64,000 nucleotides of DNA from Sphagnum compactum (Eukaryota > Bryophyta > Sphagnopsida > Sphagnales): assembly GCA_965153455.1 (NCBI GenBank), contig OZ234499.1:12334271-12398270 (forward strand), written 5' to 3'. Numbering within the stretch: position 1 is the first letter of the stretch; the number at the start of each line of letters is the position of its first letter. This document shows, in pieces, positions 25,011-37,348 of this stretch. Both the position numbers and the translations under genes were made by a program. Under the pieces are notes generated by a model. The model searched no databases and was not told the DNA's origin. It saw nothing but the letters and a program-made list of their open reading frames with translations.

Positions 25011-28000
25011 CATTGGTCAATAGTGACCACTAAGTACTAAGTAATTAATTTACTGAAAACATGATTGTGACTCCAAATAGGCATTATCCACTAATCAAGG
25101 ACTAGTCATCACAAGTACTGAATGCAAAGTGCTAAGTAGTAAACAAAATTGTGAGGACTTACACTATAGTGAAAAGTAAAAAAACATGATCATCAAGTAT
25201 TCAATTTATTAAACAAGTTGAAGGCCCAATACACAAACATAAAACACAAAATTTAATGTCAGTTCTATTCAAGCTCACAGATCTAAACAATGTAAGGGTT
25301 TGCAAGCAACTATTTAAGTTATACAGTTTGCAGGATATTCACGAACATCAATACAATTTAATGAGTTGACCTATCCATATCCACAAGTAGAGTATAAATA
25401 CTAAGTTTTCAAGTTGTGTACTATCAAATTGCAAGCTTCTACTAAAGCATTCAACCCATACAACAATTTAAAAAATGATAGTTCCATGTATAATTGAATA
25501 GCCTACACAACTTGTTCAATGACACATATATGCATGGCAATTGGGCAGACCGCAAAATTAGTAGATTATCGTGATGCAAAATTTAGAGCATAATCACTAG
25601 TATATGTCCAACCCATCATTTCTGCATTTGTACAAGAACAATGAGGTGGACTACAAAGAAATTCGACAAAGATACCTTTCCAATCTAATGGCTTGTGCGA
25701 TCTTTGTAGGTTGCTAGGCCTCTGCGTCTTAGAGCTTTTTGGCTCGACATTTTCTCACATTCTTCTAGTTGCCCATGTATTGCTACCAATGTGAAAAGAG
25801 GTTGATTGTAGAAGATGAACATTGCAGCACATAGAAATGTTAAATATATGCAAATTTAGGTCACATGCTTGAGCAACATTGCTTGGAGTCAAGGAATAAC
25901 TCATGAGTGCCCATGGCGATAAAGATGGCTCAGAGATAAAAACACACAAGCGCTTTTAACACAGGGCCCCCATCCTATCTTCCTCTTTCTTTCTGTTGCT
26001 GCCATGTGGAGGGTTAAAATCAGGCATCCCTATCCAACGATTGCAACCTAAAGCTTAAACTATCTTTTTGATGGTCCAAATGTTGGCAAGACCTATATAT
26101 TCAAACTACTTGCCTACATTTGGACTCTACTTGTTTACTTGTTCACGCGTTTACCTTTGGCTTAGGGTTTAAAAAAAAAGTTGTTGAAATGGGCCAATTA
26201 CCAATGTCAAGCCATTTGACCCCTCTTAGGCTCCTTTTGCAATGAAAATTTCTACAATGTGACATCCTAAGGCCCTTCAAAACTAAGTTTTCCTTGCGAT
26301 AGGACCAAAGTGTGTCCAACATGTCCTTTAGTATGTATGTTTCATGTTTTTAAAATCTATAATTTACTTAAATAATTCTGAAATGCATGACATAGTTGGG
26401 TTTCATGAATGTTTTCCCATATATGAGAAAATGGTTACTTTGTGCACATGTGACAGTAATGCAAATTTTTACAAGTAGGATAAAGTAGATTAAAAAAAAA
26501 GTTCTTACAAATGCTTCAAACTCTAGAAATTTCTTTATGTGATATTTGATAGTCTCATGTCGTTCAAAAGTGTTAATGCCCAAGGCACCATTTACTTTTT
26601 GAACTTCTTTGTTTACAATTTTATTTTTTGGACATAATGAACTACTTTTTTGGCCTACTTTAATGTGCTTTCACCCCACTAATTACACCTTAGGTGGGTT
26701 TTTTTTTTTTTTTTTGCATTTGGATGAATGAAAATGAAGTTTGTGTCTTGTAGAAAGTACAAATTTATTATGAAAAATTGTAGTGGTTGCTTAGGATATG
26801 ACACATTTTAAAATGCAAAAAATTGAAGATAATTTATGACAAAATTATGACATGAAATTCAAAAAATTTGCATGATGAAAACCTTTATCAGCATGGACAA
26901 GGTTTAGAACCTTTAATAACACGGAAAAGGTTCTTATTAAACTACATTGTAGATAAAACATGTTTTGGAGGAGATAGGTAAAACACCATACAAATGGTGT
27001 TGAAGAAAAAAAAAGAGGAAGATTGGGTTAGTGGAGATCTAGCATTAAAGAAGTTGTAGATTTTAAATGAAACTTTAATATAAATTTCTTTAAAAGGAAC
27101 AAAGATTAGATTGGGAACACAATTAAGTAGTTCTAAAATTAATATTAATAGATGTCAATTGTGGTAAGCAGTAAAACACATGGTTGTTGTGCATGTCCAC
27201 ACATTGCCAAATTAAAGGAAAAATGTACCAAAAGGTGGTTGCAAGCTAGGGTGGATCATTTTAATTAAATATGCCCCTCCTTAAAAATACATATGATAGT
27301 GTTAAAATAATAATCTAGTATGATATCATTGGCCAAATCATGAATTACATGGTGGTTAATGAATTAAAAAAATTCATATGAAAATAATTTGAATTTTGAG
27401 AAAAAAACTCAAATCCACCTTAAAATGATTATCACATTGATTTATGAAAATATGGTTGATTTTATGCCATTCAAAAGTCCTTTTTTTTCTTGGTTAAATT
27501 TTTTTAACAATTTTTTTGCATTTATGTTCATTTTTATTTAATATATCATATATTGAGTCCCTATAAGATATCCAAAGAAAACCATACATCAAAATGCATG
27601 TATATATAAAGGCACAAACAAAGAACTAATCCATATTTTTCAATTGCAAAGGTTCATTGTTCTATATTTGGTGTATATATATGTTGCAATTTATATATAT
27701 AATTTTTTTTATTCAAGTTGGCAATCTAAATCGAGCCACAAACTTAGTAGATTATTGATTTTATGACATGTTGATAACATGTAAATGCATGACACTTTGC
27801 AAAAAAATTCATTGTGACATAAAAGTGAGCCACCTTTCCTTGGAGGTGCACACAAAATTAAATTTCCAAAGTGAATTGTGCCTATTGTGGGACATTGGGT
27901 TATTTTATTCCATAGGTGCTATAAAAAACCAAAAGAAACCAAAAGTCTCACATTCTCTACAAATTACTTATAGATTATGGTTGGTGATAAGGAAGTTATG

Positions 28001-29079
28001 CTTATAGAGTTAAACCATCTTTGAGGGGTATTTAACATGATATTTTTTTAAGAACTTGCATGCCCAAACGAAAAATGGTAATGTATCTATTTAATGGAGA
28101 GGGATATCTAAAGAACTAAAATGGAGGTAGTGAAAACCACATGAACATACTAGTGTAGGGGATGATAGTATTCTAAATTCTAAAATTTTGAACCTTTTTA
28201 TGAAGGGAAAAACCTCATTCACACCAACGGAGACCATTACAAATGTACCAAGAAAGTTAAAATATTTGTAAATTCTTGTGAAAGTGACCCACAAGAGGAG
28301 AAATGGTGAGCAAGGCTCTTCTAAGTTTCAAAATAGATTTCCACACCATTCATGATTAGGTGTGTTTGAATCTATAAAACATAATACAAAAATGTATTTG
28401 ATAGTTGAAATAAACATTATCATCATTGAAGACTTGTTGATACACCTCGACATCAATGTTTGTCATGTTAGTTGGGATTGTGCGAGAATTAGGGATAATG
28501 CATCTTGTGACTAGTCATGAAACTTAGAAAACAACATTAAGAACCATCACACAAGCACTTTTAAGACATATTGAAAATTTGCTTACAATTTGAGCTGAAA
28601 ACATTGTGAGGTCCAAACTAGGTATTAGCAAGCATTTTAGAATCGAGCCATTATTTAATTTCCATTGTGTTAAGTGGTTATCTAAGTTGATGTTGGAAAT
28701 TTTGAATGAACTTTTGCAATAATATTTGTGATGTATTGATGGGAGCATTTGACAAAATTTGAAATGAATATAATGATTATGGAATACCCAAAACAAATTT
28801 AAGATAATGTAACAAATGTTAAATAATGTATAAGGATGCAATCCTTAAGGCAAGTGGCTCTTAATACCTAGATTGAACCACATGTGCAGAATGATTTTTT
28901 TTCACAGTTGATATCGGTAATTATGATCTAAGGTTGTCAAAATCAACGTGATGTGGCCATTTTGCATCAGGCATCACAATAACATTTGTCTTGATGCATC
29001 AATTGCATCCCTCAAGACTAACACACGAAAACATTTAATTACACCCGACCTACCTTTGGTATATATGGTGATAAAAAAT
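25011..29079. other. AT-rich intergenic DNA, no gene seen
   Basis: I find no conserved protein block. A short minus-strand frame starting at 25764 (MSSQKALRRRGLATYKD) is followed by a stop and could be a relic first exon of the transposase-like gene downstream, which is speculative. A poly-T run of about 17 lies at 26699-26715. Confidence 0.45.
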
Positions 29080-30830
29080 GAATTTGATCACCATAAGATT
29101 GGCAACCAAAAACTTTCGGTCACCAACTTTTGGTCACCACCTTTTAATTGCCAATTTTTGGTTACCATAGTCAATTTCAATCATGATCCAACGATCAAGG
29201 TTTCTTGGATGGCAGCCAAAACCCATTTTTGGTTACTAACAATTTAGTGATTGAAATAGTTTTTCAATTGCCAACAACTATTTTTTTAGTTGTTGGCGAC
29301 TGAATTTTTGGTCGCCTATGGTCGCCATGCGTAGACTTCGATGGGAGTTTCCAAAAAATATTACATGCACCCTTTCCATAATTCAATTGTTGGTGACAAA
29401 AAAAATTTAATTGCCATCCAACAATCCAAATTTTTTGAATGGCGACTGTAAATGGGTTTTGGTCGCCAATAGTAGGGCAATTGAAACCATGTTTCGTTCA
29501 TAAACAACAACTCTTGTTGGCGATTAAATTTTCAATTGCCTTTGGTTGCTATGCATAAAACTTGACAAGAGCTTTCCAAAAACATATTACATGCCACCAT
29601 TTCCAAATTCAATTGCTAGTGACAAATTGTTTTTGTCACCATCCAACGATTAAGGTTTTTTGGATGGCAACCAAAACCCATTTTTGGTCTCCAACAATTA
29701 TTATATTTTATTGCTGGGGACTACATTTTTGGTCGCCTCCAATTGCCATGCATAGAGTTCAATGAGAGCTTTCCAAAACCATATTACATCCCCCCTTTTA
29801 AAATTTAATTGCTTGCCATACCAAATTTTCGAGCATCAAATTTGGTGAATGAAAAATTTCAAACATCATCTATGGTTATTGAATTTTTCAGCATTGAGAG
29901 AAAACATTTGAGCATCAACTGAAATTACTTGGGTAGCAATTTTCTTTTTCAATCATTAGATCAATGGCCACTGTCAATCAGATGGCTTAGATTTGTTGGG
30001 CAACTCATTAAATTTTTTTCATGCTAATCGAAAAAATTTAGTTGTTGATTATGGCAATTGAAAACTAGCAATAAAAAACTTTTGGGTTGTAATATTTTTT
30101 GAAAGATCTCAATAAACGTTACACATAACAACCAAAGCAAACGAAAAATTTAATTGCCAACAATTGAAAACTTTTGGTCACCATACAAATGGTGACAAAA
30201 AATGGGTTTCGGTTACCATTCAAGAAATCTTAATCATTGGATGGTGACTGAAATTTTTCATTCACCAGCAATTGAATTTGGGAAAGGTGCCATGTAATAT
30301 GTTTTTGGAACGCTTTCATCAAGCTTTATGCATGGCAACCAAAAATTCAATTGCCATTGATAGAAAATAGTAGTCGGTGGCAACAAAAAAATGGTTTCAA
30401 TTGCTTTACTTGTTGGTGACCAAAAAATTTTGGTTGCCCAACTATTGATGACCAATAATCGTTTTCGGTCGCCATTTGAAAAATTTGGATCGTTGGATGG
30501 CAATCAAATTTTTTTGATTGCCAATGATTTAATCTGGAAAGGGGGCATGTAATATGTTTTTGGAAAGGTTTCGTCTAGTTTTACATGTGATGACTAAAGG
30601 AGACTTAAAATTCAATCGCTAACCATAGAAAAAAAAACACTAGTTGGCAACAAAAAAAGGTTTCATTTGCCAACCAAAAGTTTTCAATCCCCATACGTAG
30701 GGCAATTGATAGTTTTTAATTGCCAATTGGTTAACGATCGAAATTATGTGGTGACCAAAAAATGTTTCAGTTGCCACAAAGTTTATGATGACTAAAACTT
30801 TTTACTTTTCAATCGTTCGTGAGCTTGCCC
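29080..30830. repeat. Foldback-like inverted array (three units per arm)
   Basis: In the left arm TTTCCAAAAACATATTACAT-type motifs lie at 29348, 29573 and 29770, each with flanking ATTGCCAT, GGTCGCC and CATGCATA motifs. In the right arm the reverse complement (CATGTAATATGTTTTTGGAA) lies at 30291 and 30546, with a decayed copy at 30090. Units are about 200-255 bp and the centre is near 29.94 kb. Outer ends also mirror each other (TTTTGGTCACC left, GGTGACCAAAA right). I see no transposase ORF inside. Confidence 0.75.
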
Positions 30831-33631
30831 CAAGCACCCAAGATGGCCTTTGACTTAAGTTGACCTTATATTAACATGACATAGAATTGTGTCTACATTC
30901 AGATGCATTCATCATGTCATGGCAAACGCACGAACGCAATGATAACCTTGTTATGATCTATTTTTGAAAGTTGATATTATCATGAAGATTAAGGTGATGG
31001 TGGACATTGAAAAATGAATGATTCAAATTCAAAAAGGATGTGATTTAAATGTGTAGGTGTTACCATTGAATGTGGTCATTATAGTATTTTTATCGTTTTG
31101 GTATTTTTTGACAAATATTTATTTTATTTTCATTTCTTCATTCACAAGTAAAAATGTGGGTCTAATTCACTAGAAATTTCATTAATCATTTGAATGAAAT
31201 CACCATTAATTCATGAAAGTAAAAATTTAGTTATTCACCATGTTTCTTATTGATTTGTGATAGGTTGGTATGGATAGTAAATTGATTCATTAACATGTGA
31301 TCAAATAGCAAATTGACATGTGGCAATGTAATTAAATTATATTTATAAATTTTTTTATCATCATTTATTTATTTTTCATATTTTCAAAATGTACGAATTT
31401 TAGATGTATTATTACTTTGTGTTTGAAATAACATGATTTATACATGATTACATACCTTTATATACATTCAGATTTGTATATAACCATTTTTATAATGAAA
31501 TCTAGCAAATTTCAAATTTCATTTTGTTTATGCAAAATATTTTATGGCTAACATAAATTAAATGAAGATATTTCAATTTCCTAGATTTTAACCATTTTTA
31601 GAATTACAACATTTGCATTAAATTTTTGAATATTAAATTACAAAGTTGAAACTATATTATGTTCCAAATGTATTTTTTTAATTTATTATGTACTACATGT
31701 TAATTACGAATAAAATATAATCAATATATCAATATAAAATAATATCATGTTCAAAACCTTTCAACGAATTACATAATGGATTAACTATATATACATTTTA
31801 ATAAATATTTTTTGAATTATATATACATAATCTTAATTTGTATATTCAAATTAACTTTTTGTTTTTTCATTATGAAAATTGGATTTTCACCTTTTTTTCT
31901 TCTTAAAATGTTTTAACATTTTATCAAATGAAGGTCCAATATGAAATATAACATTTTGTCCAAATTGTATGTAAGAAACTCTTATTTAATTGAATTGAAT
32001 TTGGTTTAAACAATCACTTGTAATATGTCATATTATAACTAATTAATAAAATAAAAGTTATAATACTTCACAAATAATTTTATACATTAAAAATGAATAT
32101 TATTAATTAATGAATAATATAAAAATTCCAAGATTGAATTAATAATTTAATACCAAAAATAATCTTAGTGAAACACTTTTATTACAAGTGAACTTGATGA
32201 TCATATAATGATTCAAGTTTCATTGAAGGTGAAATAAAACAAAGGTACGGTGAATTAGTTCACTTTGAATTATTTTAGTGTGGTGGAGTCATAGAACATT
32301 GTGTAATTATTGTTGTAGATAGGTTGGATTTATCAAATCTGGAGAAGTTTGCAAATAGGTCAATCATCAATTTTGTTTTTGAGATAACTTTTGTGCGTCA
32401 TTGTGAGCCCAACAAACATTTCATCTTCTAGAATTGGGAGTTGAATTGTGGAAAAAACTACCTCACAATCATGTAGCAAAGTTTTTTAAAAAATTAACCA
32501 AACGGGTTAAAACACATTCAAAGGAGCCAAAAATGTTACTTTAAATTAATCTTGCTTGTCTTTTTTTCTCAAAATAACTTTTCCATACGAATGAATTTTT
32601 GATTTTTCTTTTTTTTTGTAACTTGTTATGAAAAATGATTAAAGTTGCCACAATAATTCAAAAAAAATTCTTAATCATTTTTGATACACATGAATTTGTA
32701 AAAATCTATAGATTCCTTGCAAATTTTATGTTTCATCTTTAAAATGATGATAATTTGAAATCATACCAAAAAATGTTAATTTTTAAAAGTTGAATTTAAT
32801 TTAATATGAACTACAAATTTGTTCAATACATTATGTACATTATATCCCATTTATATGTGGTAAAACACTTTTGAAGTTTTGAAGTTTTGAATTTTCAAGT
32901 GTACATATTTTGAATTTTCAAAGTTTTAAAACTTCACATTTTTGAAATTGTGAATGTTTTTTTGTTGTGTTTAATAGGTTATTATCATCTCATATTTTTG
33001 ACCATCAATTTACTTCTATTATATGAATCCTTTGAAAGTCCTTTATAAATATGTTCTTTTTTAATGATAAAAATTTTCATTTTCAAAAATCAAGCTTAAT
33101 TAAACCAAAACTTAAAATTGGATCAAATGGATTTAATTTAATTTTTTGACATTCATGTGTGTCAAAAAGGAATAATGTGCCATGATTACCATAATTTCAA
33201 ATGGCAATAAATAAATAAATCTCTAATTTTTAATGAATGAATCTAACATCCAACGTCCTTTGTGGCTCCTTTGACTATGTTTTGACCCAAACAAGCCTAG
33301 TAAGTAAATGATAAATTCAAATATTAATTGAACATAAAACTTTCAAAGTTAGTATCAAGAAAAACTTTAAGGAATAATATTTTGTGTGCATGGTATGATT
33401 GAAATGATAACAATATGTCATGTTGTGTCTTTTTGTCACCCTAAATAACTTTAAAAGAAATTGTCAACATTTAAACACAAGTTCACAACTAAATGAATGA
33501 GAAAATAACAATGTATTTCCATTGTTGGGTTCAAAGAAATCATTTAAAAAATTATTCTAATAAGTTTTTCTACACAATTTATTTTTGAAAACAAAAAGAA
33601 TGTTGCTCAAATATTTTTGAGATAATCATAT
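30831..33631. other. AT-rich intergenic DNA, no gene seen
   Basis: I see no conserved coding block, RNA gene or strong repeat in this stretch. Confidence 0.5.
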
Positions 33632-33720
33632 CACTACACTAAAACATGGCACATATGACTACACCCATGATTGGTTTTGTAGTCATAAATGCTAGAATGA
33701 TGATTACATGACTAGTTAGA
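33632..33720 (+). mobile_element. Possible CACTA-type transposon terminus (fragment)
   Basis: The sequence starts CACTACACTAAAACATGGC and is followed by GACTACACCCATGATTGG and TTTGTAGTCATAAATGC motifs. Plant CACTA elements start with CACTA and carry short sub-terminal repeats. No matching 3' end or target duplication was found, so this is tentative. Confidence 0.3.
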
Positions 33721-34199
33721 CAATATGGACACATTATTTTTCCACTAGACATATTTTTGGACACCTGAAACATAAATTATATTTGTCCCCATGGTTATAG
33801 TAGCATAAGCCATACAAATTATTTCCAATTGTTCAACCTTGCTTGTTGGATTTAAATATTTAGAAAAATAAAAATTGCATTCATTCAATCAAACTAATGA
33901 TCCCATGACACCTCTTCGTGTGACATGGTGCCACATGTCAGAATCCAATGGACTTTAAGGTTGAGGGTTATGGTTAATGTTACATTCACATTACATCCAA
34001 CTAGGTATATTGTTAACAATTATAATTATCTTCCTTCCCTAATTTTACTTGATTTTTTTACATGTGATAATTAGTGAATTGCACATGTGAAGCCAATCCT
34101 TTAGTTCCTAAAATTTATTTAAGATTATCTTTTCTTAGAATAAGAATCTGCGAAGATGATTAATATCATGCATAATGTATAATTGATGAAGCAACCCAT

Positions 34200-34660
34200 G
34201 ATTTAAATGAAGGATATAATCCTTTTTTTTCATTTGATGAATTAGATGAAAATCATGACTTTAAATGGAAGGCATGAAGGTATGGTCCTCATGGTTTGAG
34301 TGGTTTTTGGGTACAATATTGTTAAACATAATTAGGAAGATGCCCTTTCACGGATGATTTTCTAAAAGATGCAATTGATGAGTTTTTCATAGATCATTTA
34401 GTTTATCAATTGGAAGGCATGGTTAATGATAACATGATGGAGTTTTTAGTGTTTCAACAATGGCAAATATTGTAATGGTTGAAGGCAAAAGGTTATTAAC
34501 AAATTTTTATTACATTAGTCCAATTAATGATGCATGTAAAATCTATACAAATTATGGGTGTTTCGTGCAAAGGAATACCCCTTAAGATGTCACAAATGTA
34601 GTTTTATTGCGCATAGCAATCAAAAAAACTATAGATTGTTGATCAACTATGAAGATATTT
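34200..34660 (+). pseudogene. Decayed coding remnant, probably transposon-derived
   Basis: One plus-strand frame gives recognisably protein-like stretches (WVQYC, GRCPFTDDFLKDAIDEFF, DHLVYQLEGMVNDNMMEF) interrupted by stops. I cannot assign the family. It lies between possible CACTA-type motifs, so a transposase relic is the simplest reading. Confidence 0.3.
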
Positions 34661-36140
34661 CCAAAAGGACATATTAGGTCATTTTAGTACATACCAATGT
34701 TAATAGTTGATAAAATTTGTATTGTTACATGTCATAAATTAATAGTTACAAAGTCTCTTGTAAGCAAAAGGCTTTTTGTCAAAAGATTACATAAGGATTC
34801 CTTTTTCATAATTTACATATTTTTTGGTTGAAACCTATTGAGTTAACATTACTTCCTATAGTTACATTATTAAAGAAGTGAAAATTCACTATACAAATTC
34901 AATTATATGCCCCAAAGTTTGACATGATTTTTAAAAGTCCTTTAAAAACTCTTAAAAAATCTTGAATGGAGTTATTTAACATGAAAACACCTTTGTAAAT
35001 GCTTTGTAATTAAGTGTCTCTCAAATTCAATCATGGTCATTTTTGTTATGGGAAGACTTTCTATTAATTTGTGAATTTTTTTTGCAATTGGTTGTTAAAT
35101 GTGGTGGCCACCTAATTGGAGAATGCACCCTACCCTTGAGCTAAATTTCACATGTAAACTTGTGGCCACTAGGTTGGAGAATTTTTCCCTTGAACCAAAT
35201 TTCACATGTAATTAATTTAGTGGCCACCATGTATTTTTCAATATAATATGTGGGTGTAGTCATAAGCATATACCAAAATTAGTCGTAACCACTATTTAAA
35301 AATTGCATAAAAGTAGCTTAAAGTAATTTTGACACTAAAAACACAATTTGAAAATATTTTTAAATGACATATTTTTGGATTTTTTAATATACACCTTAAC
35401 ATAATAGTATTAAATTTTTTTTAAAGATTTTAAATAATTTTTTGAAAGTCATATGAAAAGGATTCCAAATTTAAAAATAAATAAAGCAGTGGTCTAAGGG
35501 GCCATGTGCGGCTCCTAATAGAGTGGTTGGACCCAGGTGTAATAGGAAAGTTAATTAGAAGACTATGTATTTCCTTGCTTCATTTTGACCACTTTTAATA
35601 TACCCATTGATCATTTTGTTTACAAGATGACCACGAAAAGCATGTAACCTTCCATTATTTGAAAATCAAATTCGCGACTCATTTATAGTTGTAATGGACA
35701 CATGTGACTAAAAATAGCCTAGTTGCCTTGGAGAAGTGGCATAAGATAGTCAGTCACAAAAGACACGACATGGCCATGAAATTGAAAGTAGTAATTGCAA
35801 ACCTTACGGTTAGGCAAAAAATTTCTCATCCATTGCCATGTATGATCCTTAATATGATGTGAAACCTTAATTTGTGATTGCATTTGCAACTACATTTGGG
35901 ATAATCACATGCTACCAAATGTGCCATTGATGGGCGGTTAGGATTTAATTATGTGGTAATTTAAAGAGCAAATGGCAATTTTTCATTTGTTCAAATATAT
36001 ATATTTTGGCCACTAAACCCTAAACCCTATATTATAATTATATTAATTAAATATTATAATTAATCAATTATCATATATCCTAGGCTAGTAAACTATAATA
36101 GGCAACCTATTATAGGCTAGGTTAGGGTATAATAAGTTAG
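34661..36140. other. AT-rich intergenic DNA, no gene seen
   Basis: TTTGCAACTACATTTGGG-type motifs recur near 35690-35910, and two to three telomere-like AAACCCT units lie at about 36014-36029, too few to be a telomere tract. I see nothing else. Confidence 0.45.
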
Positions 36141-36149
36141 CTAGCATAG

Positions 36150-36300
36150 GCTAAGTAACTAAGTAGGATCCTATTTATTTTGTCGAGGACAAGCCTTTTG
36201 ATTAGCTCATCCCAAATGGCACATCCACTATGTTTATAGTGCATAACATGAATCTAGTCCATTCCTTCACCTATTTATATACTTTACAAGTTTAAAATTG
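36150..36300 (+). repeat. Dispersed repeat, copy 1 (AGCTCATCCCAAATGGCACA family)
   Basis: The sequence AGCTCATCCCAAATGGCACA, followed by TATATACTTT about 80 bp later, is shared with 63620-63760 in the same orientation. Both copies are preceded by tracts rich in TAGGTA/CTAAGTA-type motifs. Confidence 0.65.
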
Positions 36301-36370
36301 TAAACAAAAGATATGGGACAATTCTAATGAAAGCGAAACACTACAAACACTATCACATCCTTTGTCCCAT

Positions 36371-36710
36371 ACAAAAAATAATCATATATCCACACAATAA
36401 AATATTTATTGTTTTCATTAACTATTTACTACCTATCCTACTTACTATCTATTACCTATCTTACTTACTACATATTACCTTGGCTATGTACATACCTACT
36501 ATTTATTACCTAACCTACTTAATTTCTTATTATTATTATTGTACAAGAATCATATATCCACATAATAAAATATTTACCTATTATTTACTACTACCTAACC
36601 TACCTAATAAATTAATTACCTACTTTACATTTAATAAATAGATTTTAAACATAATTAATTATCAATTAATACAAAAACATTATGACATATCCACAAAATA
36701 AAATAAACTA
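36371..36710 (+). repeat. Degenerate CTACCTA-rich repeat block
   Basis: The motif CATATATCCACA(C/T)AATAAAA recurs at about 36383 and 36551 and in decayed form near 36686, each followed by ACTACCTAACCTAC-like runs. A similar ACCTACCTA-rich tract occurs at 63450-63600. It is non-coding. Confidence 0.5.
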
Positions 36711-37160
36711 ACCTACTATTATTTATAGATAATTTAGGCCAAATTAATTAAATATGCAAGCTAAGCTAGGCTACCAATGTAAATAGGCCTACTTAGTTTA
36801 ACGAAACCTATTAAACTTAGTTTATCAACTAGGTTATAATAGTTTTTTCTAGCAAACTATTAGCTATTAGATATTATATCATGGAAACCCCATGGATGGG
36901 TACATTGAAGGGATAATAATCCAATTGAAATAACAAAATTTGCCATATGTGGTCTATGTTTATTTGTTCATGTGGTAGAATATACTATTGTAGTTGAAAA
37001 GCCTTTCATTTGTAGTTGCAAAAACAATTACGTTATCATCCATTGATGAATGAAATCAAAATTGGATGACATTGTTCACTTTTCATTTACATTTTCAATG
37101 AAAATCATATTAGTCATAAGTTGTAGTCACATTTACAACTAGAATTTGGTTCAACCTTTC
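36711..37160. other. AT-rich intergenic DNA before the 89-bp repeat
   Basis: It contains further CTAGGTTA/TTAGTTTA variants and TAGTCATAAGTTGTAGTCAC motifs. No gene is visible. Confidence 0.4.
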
Positions 37161-37184
37161 TTGTAGTTGCATATGCAACTACAA
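37161..37184. repeat. Perfect 24-bp palindrome
   Basis: The half-site is TTGTAGTTGCAT followed directly by its reverse complement. It overlaps the start of the 89-bp tandem repeat. Related hairpin motifs occur at 62865-62892, so it may be a sub-terminal repeat of the same transposon family. Confidence 0.8.
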
Positions 37185-37348
37185 CAAGTTGTAACTACAT
37201 GCACATGTAGGACTAACACACTATTAGTCATAAAATCAATTGGTTTGGACATTAATGGCATATGTGACTACAACAAGTTGCAACTACATGGACATGTAGG
37301 ACTAACACACTATTAGTCATAAAATTAGTTGGTTTGGACATTAATCGC
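37171..37348. repeat. Tandem direct repeat, two units of 89 bp
   Basis: GACTAACACACTATTAGTCA begins at 37211 and 37300, and GGACATTAAT ends at 37256 and 37345, both offset by exactly 89 bp. The units differ at only a few positions, so this is a recent duplication compared with its surroundings. Confidence 0.85.

Noticed and set aside
36014-36029. Telomere-like AAACCCT units
   Set aside because: There are only two to three units; too few to indicate a telomere or interstitial telomeric tract.
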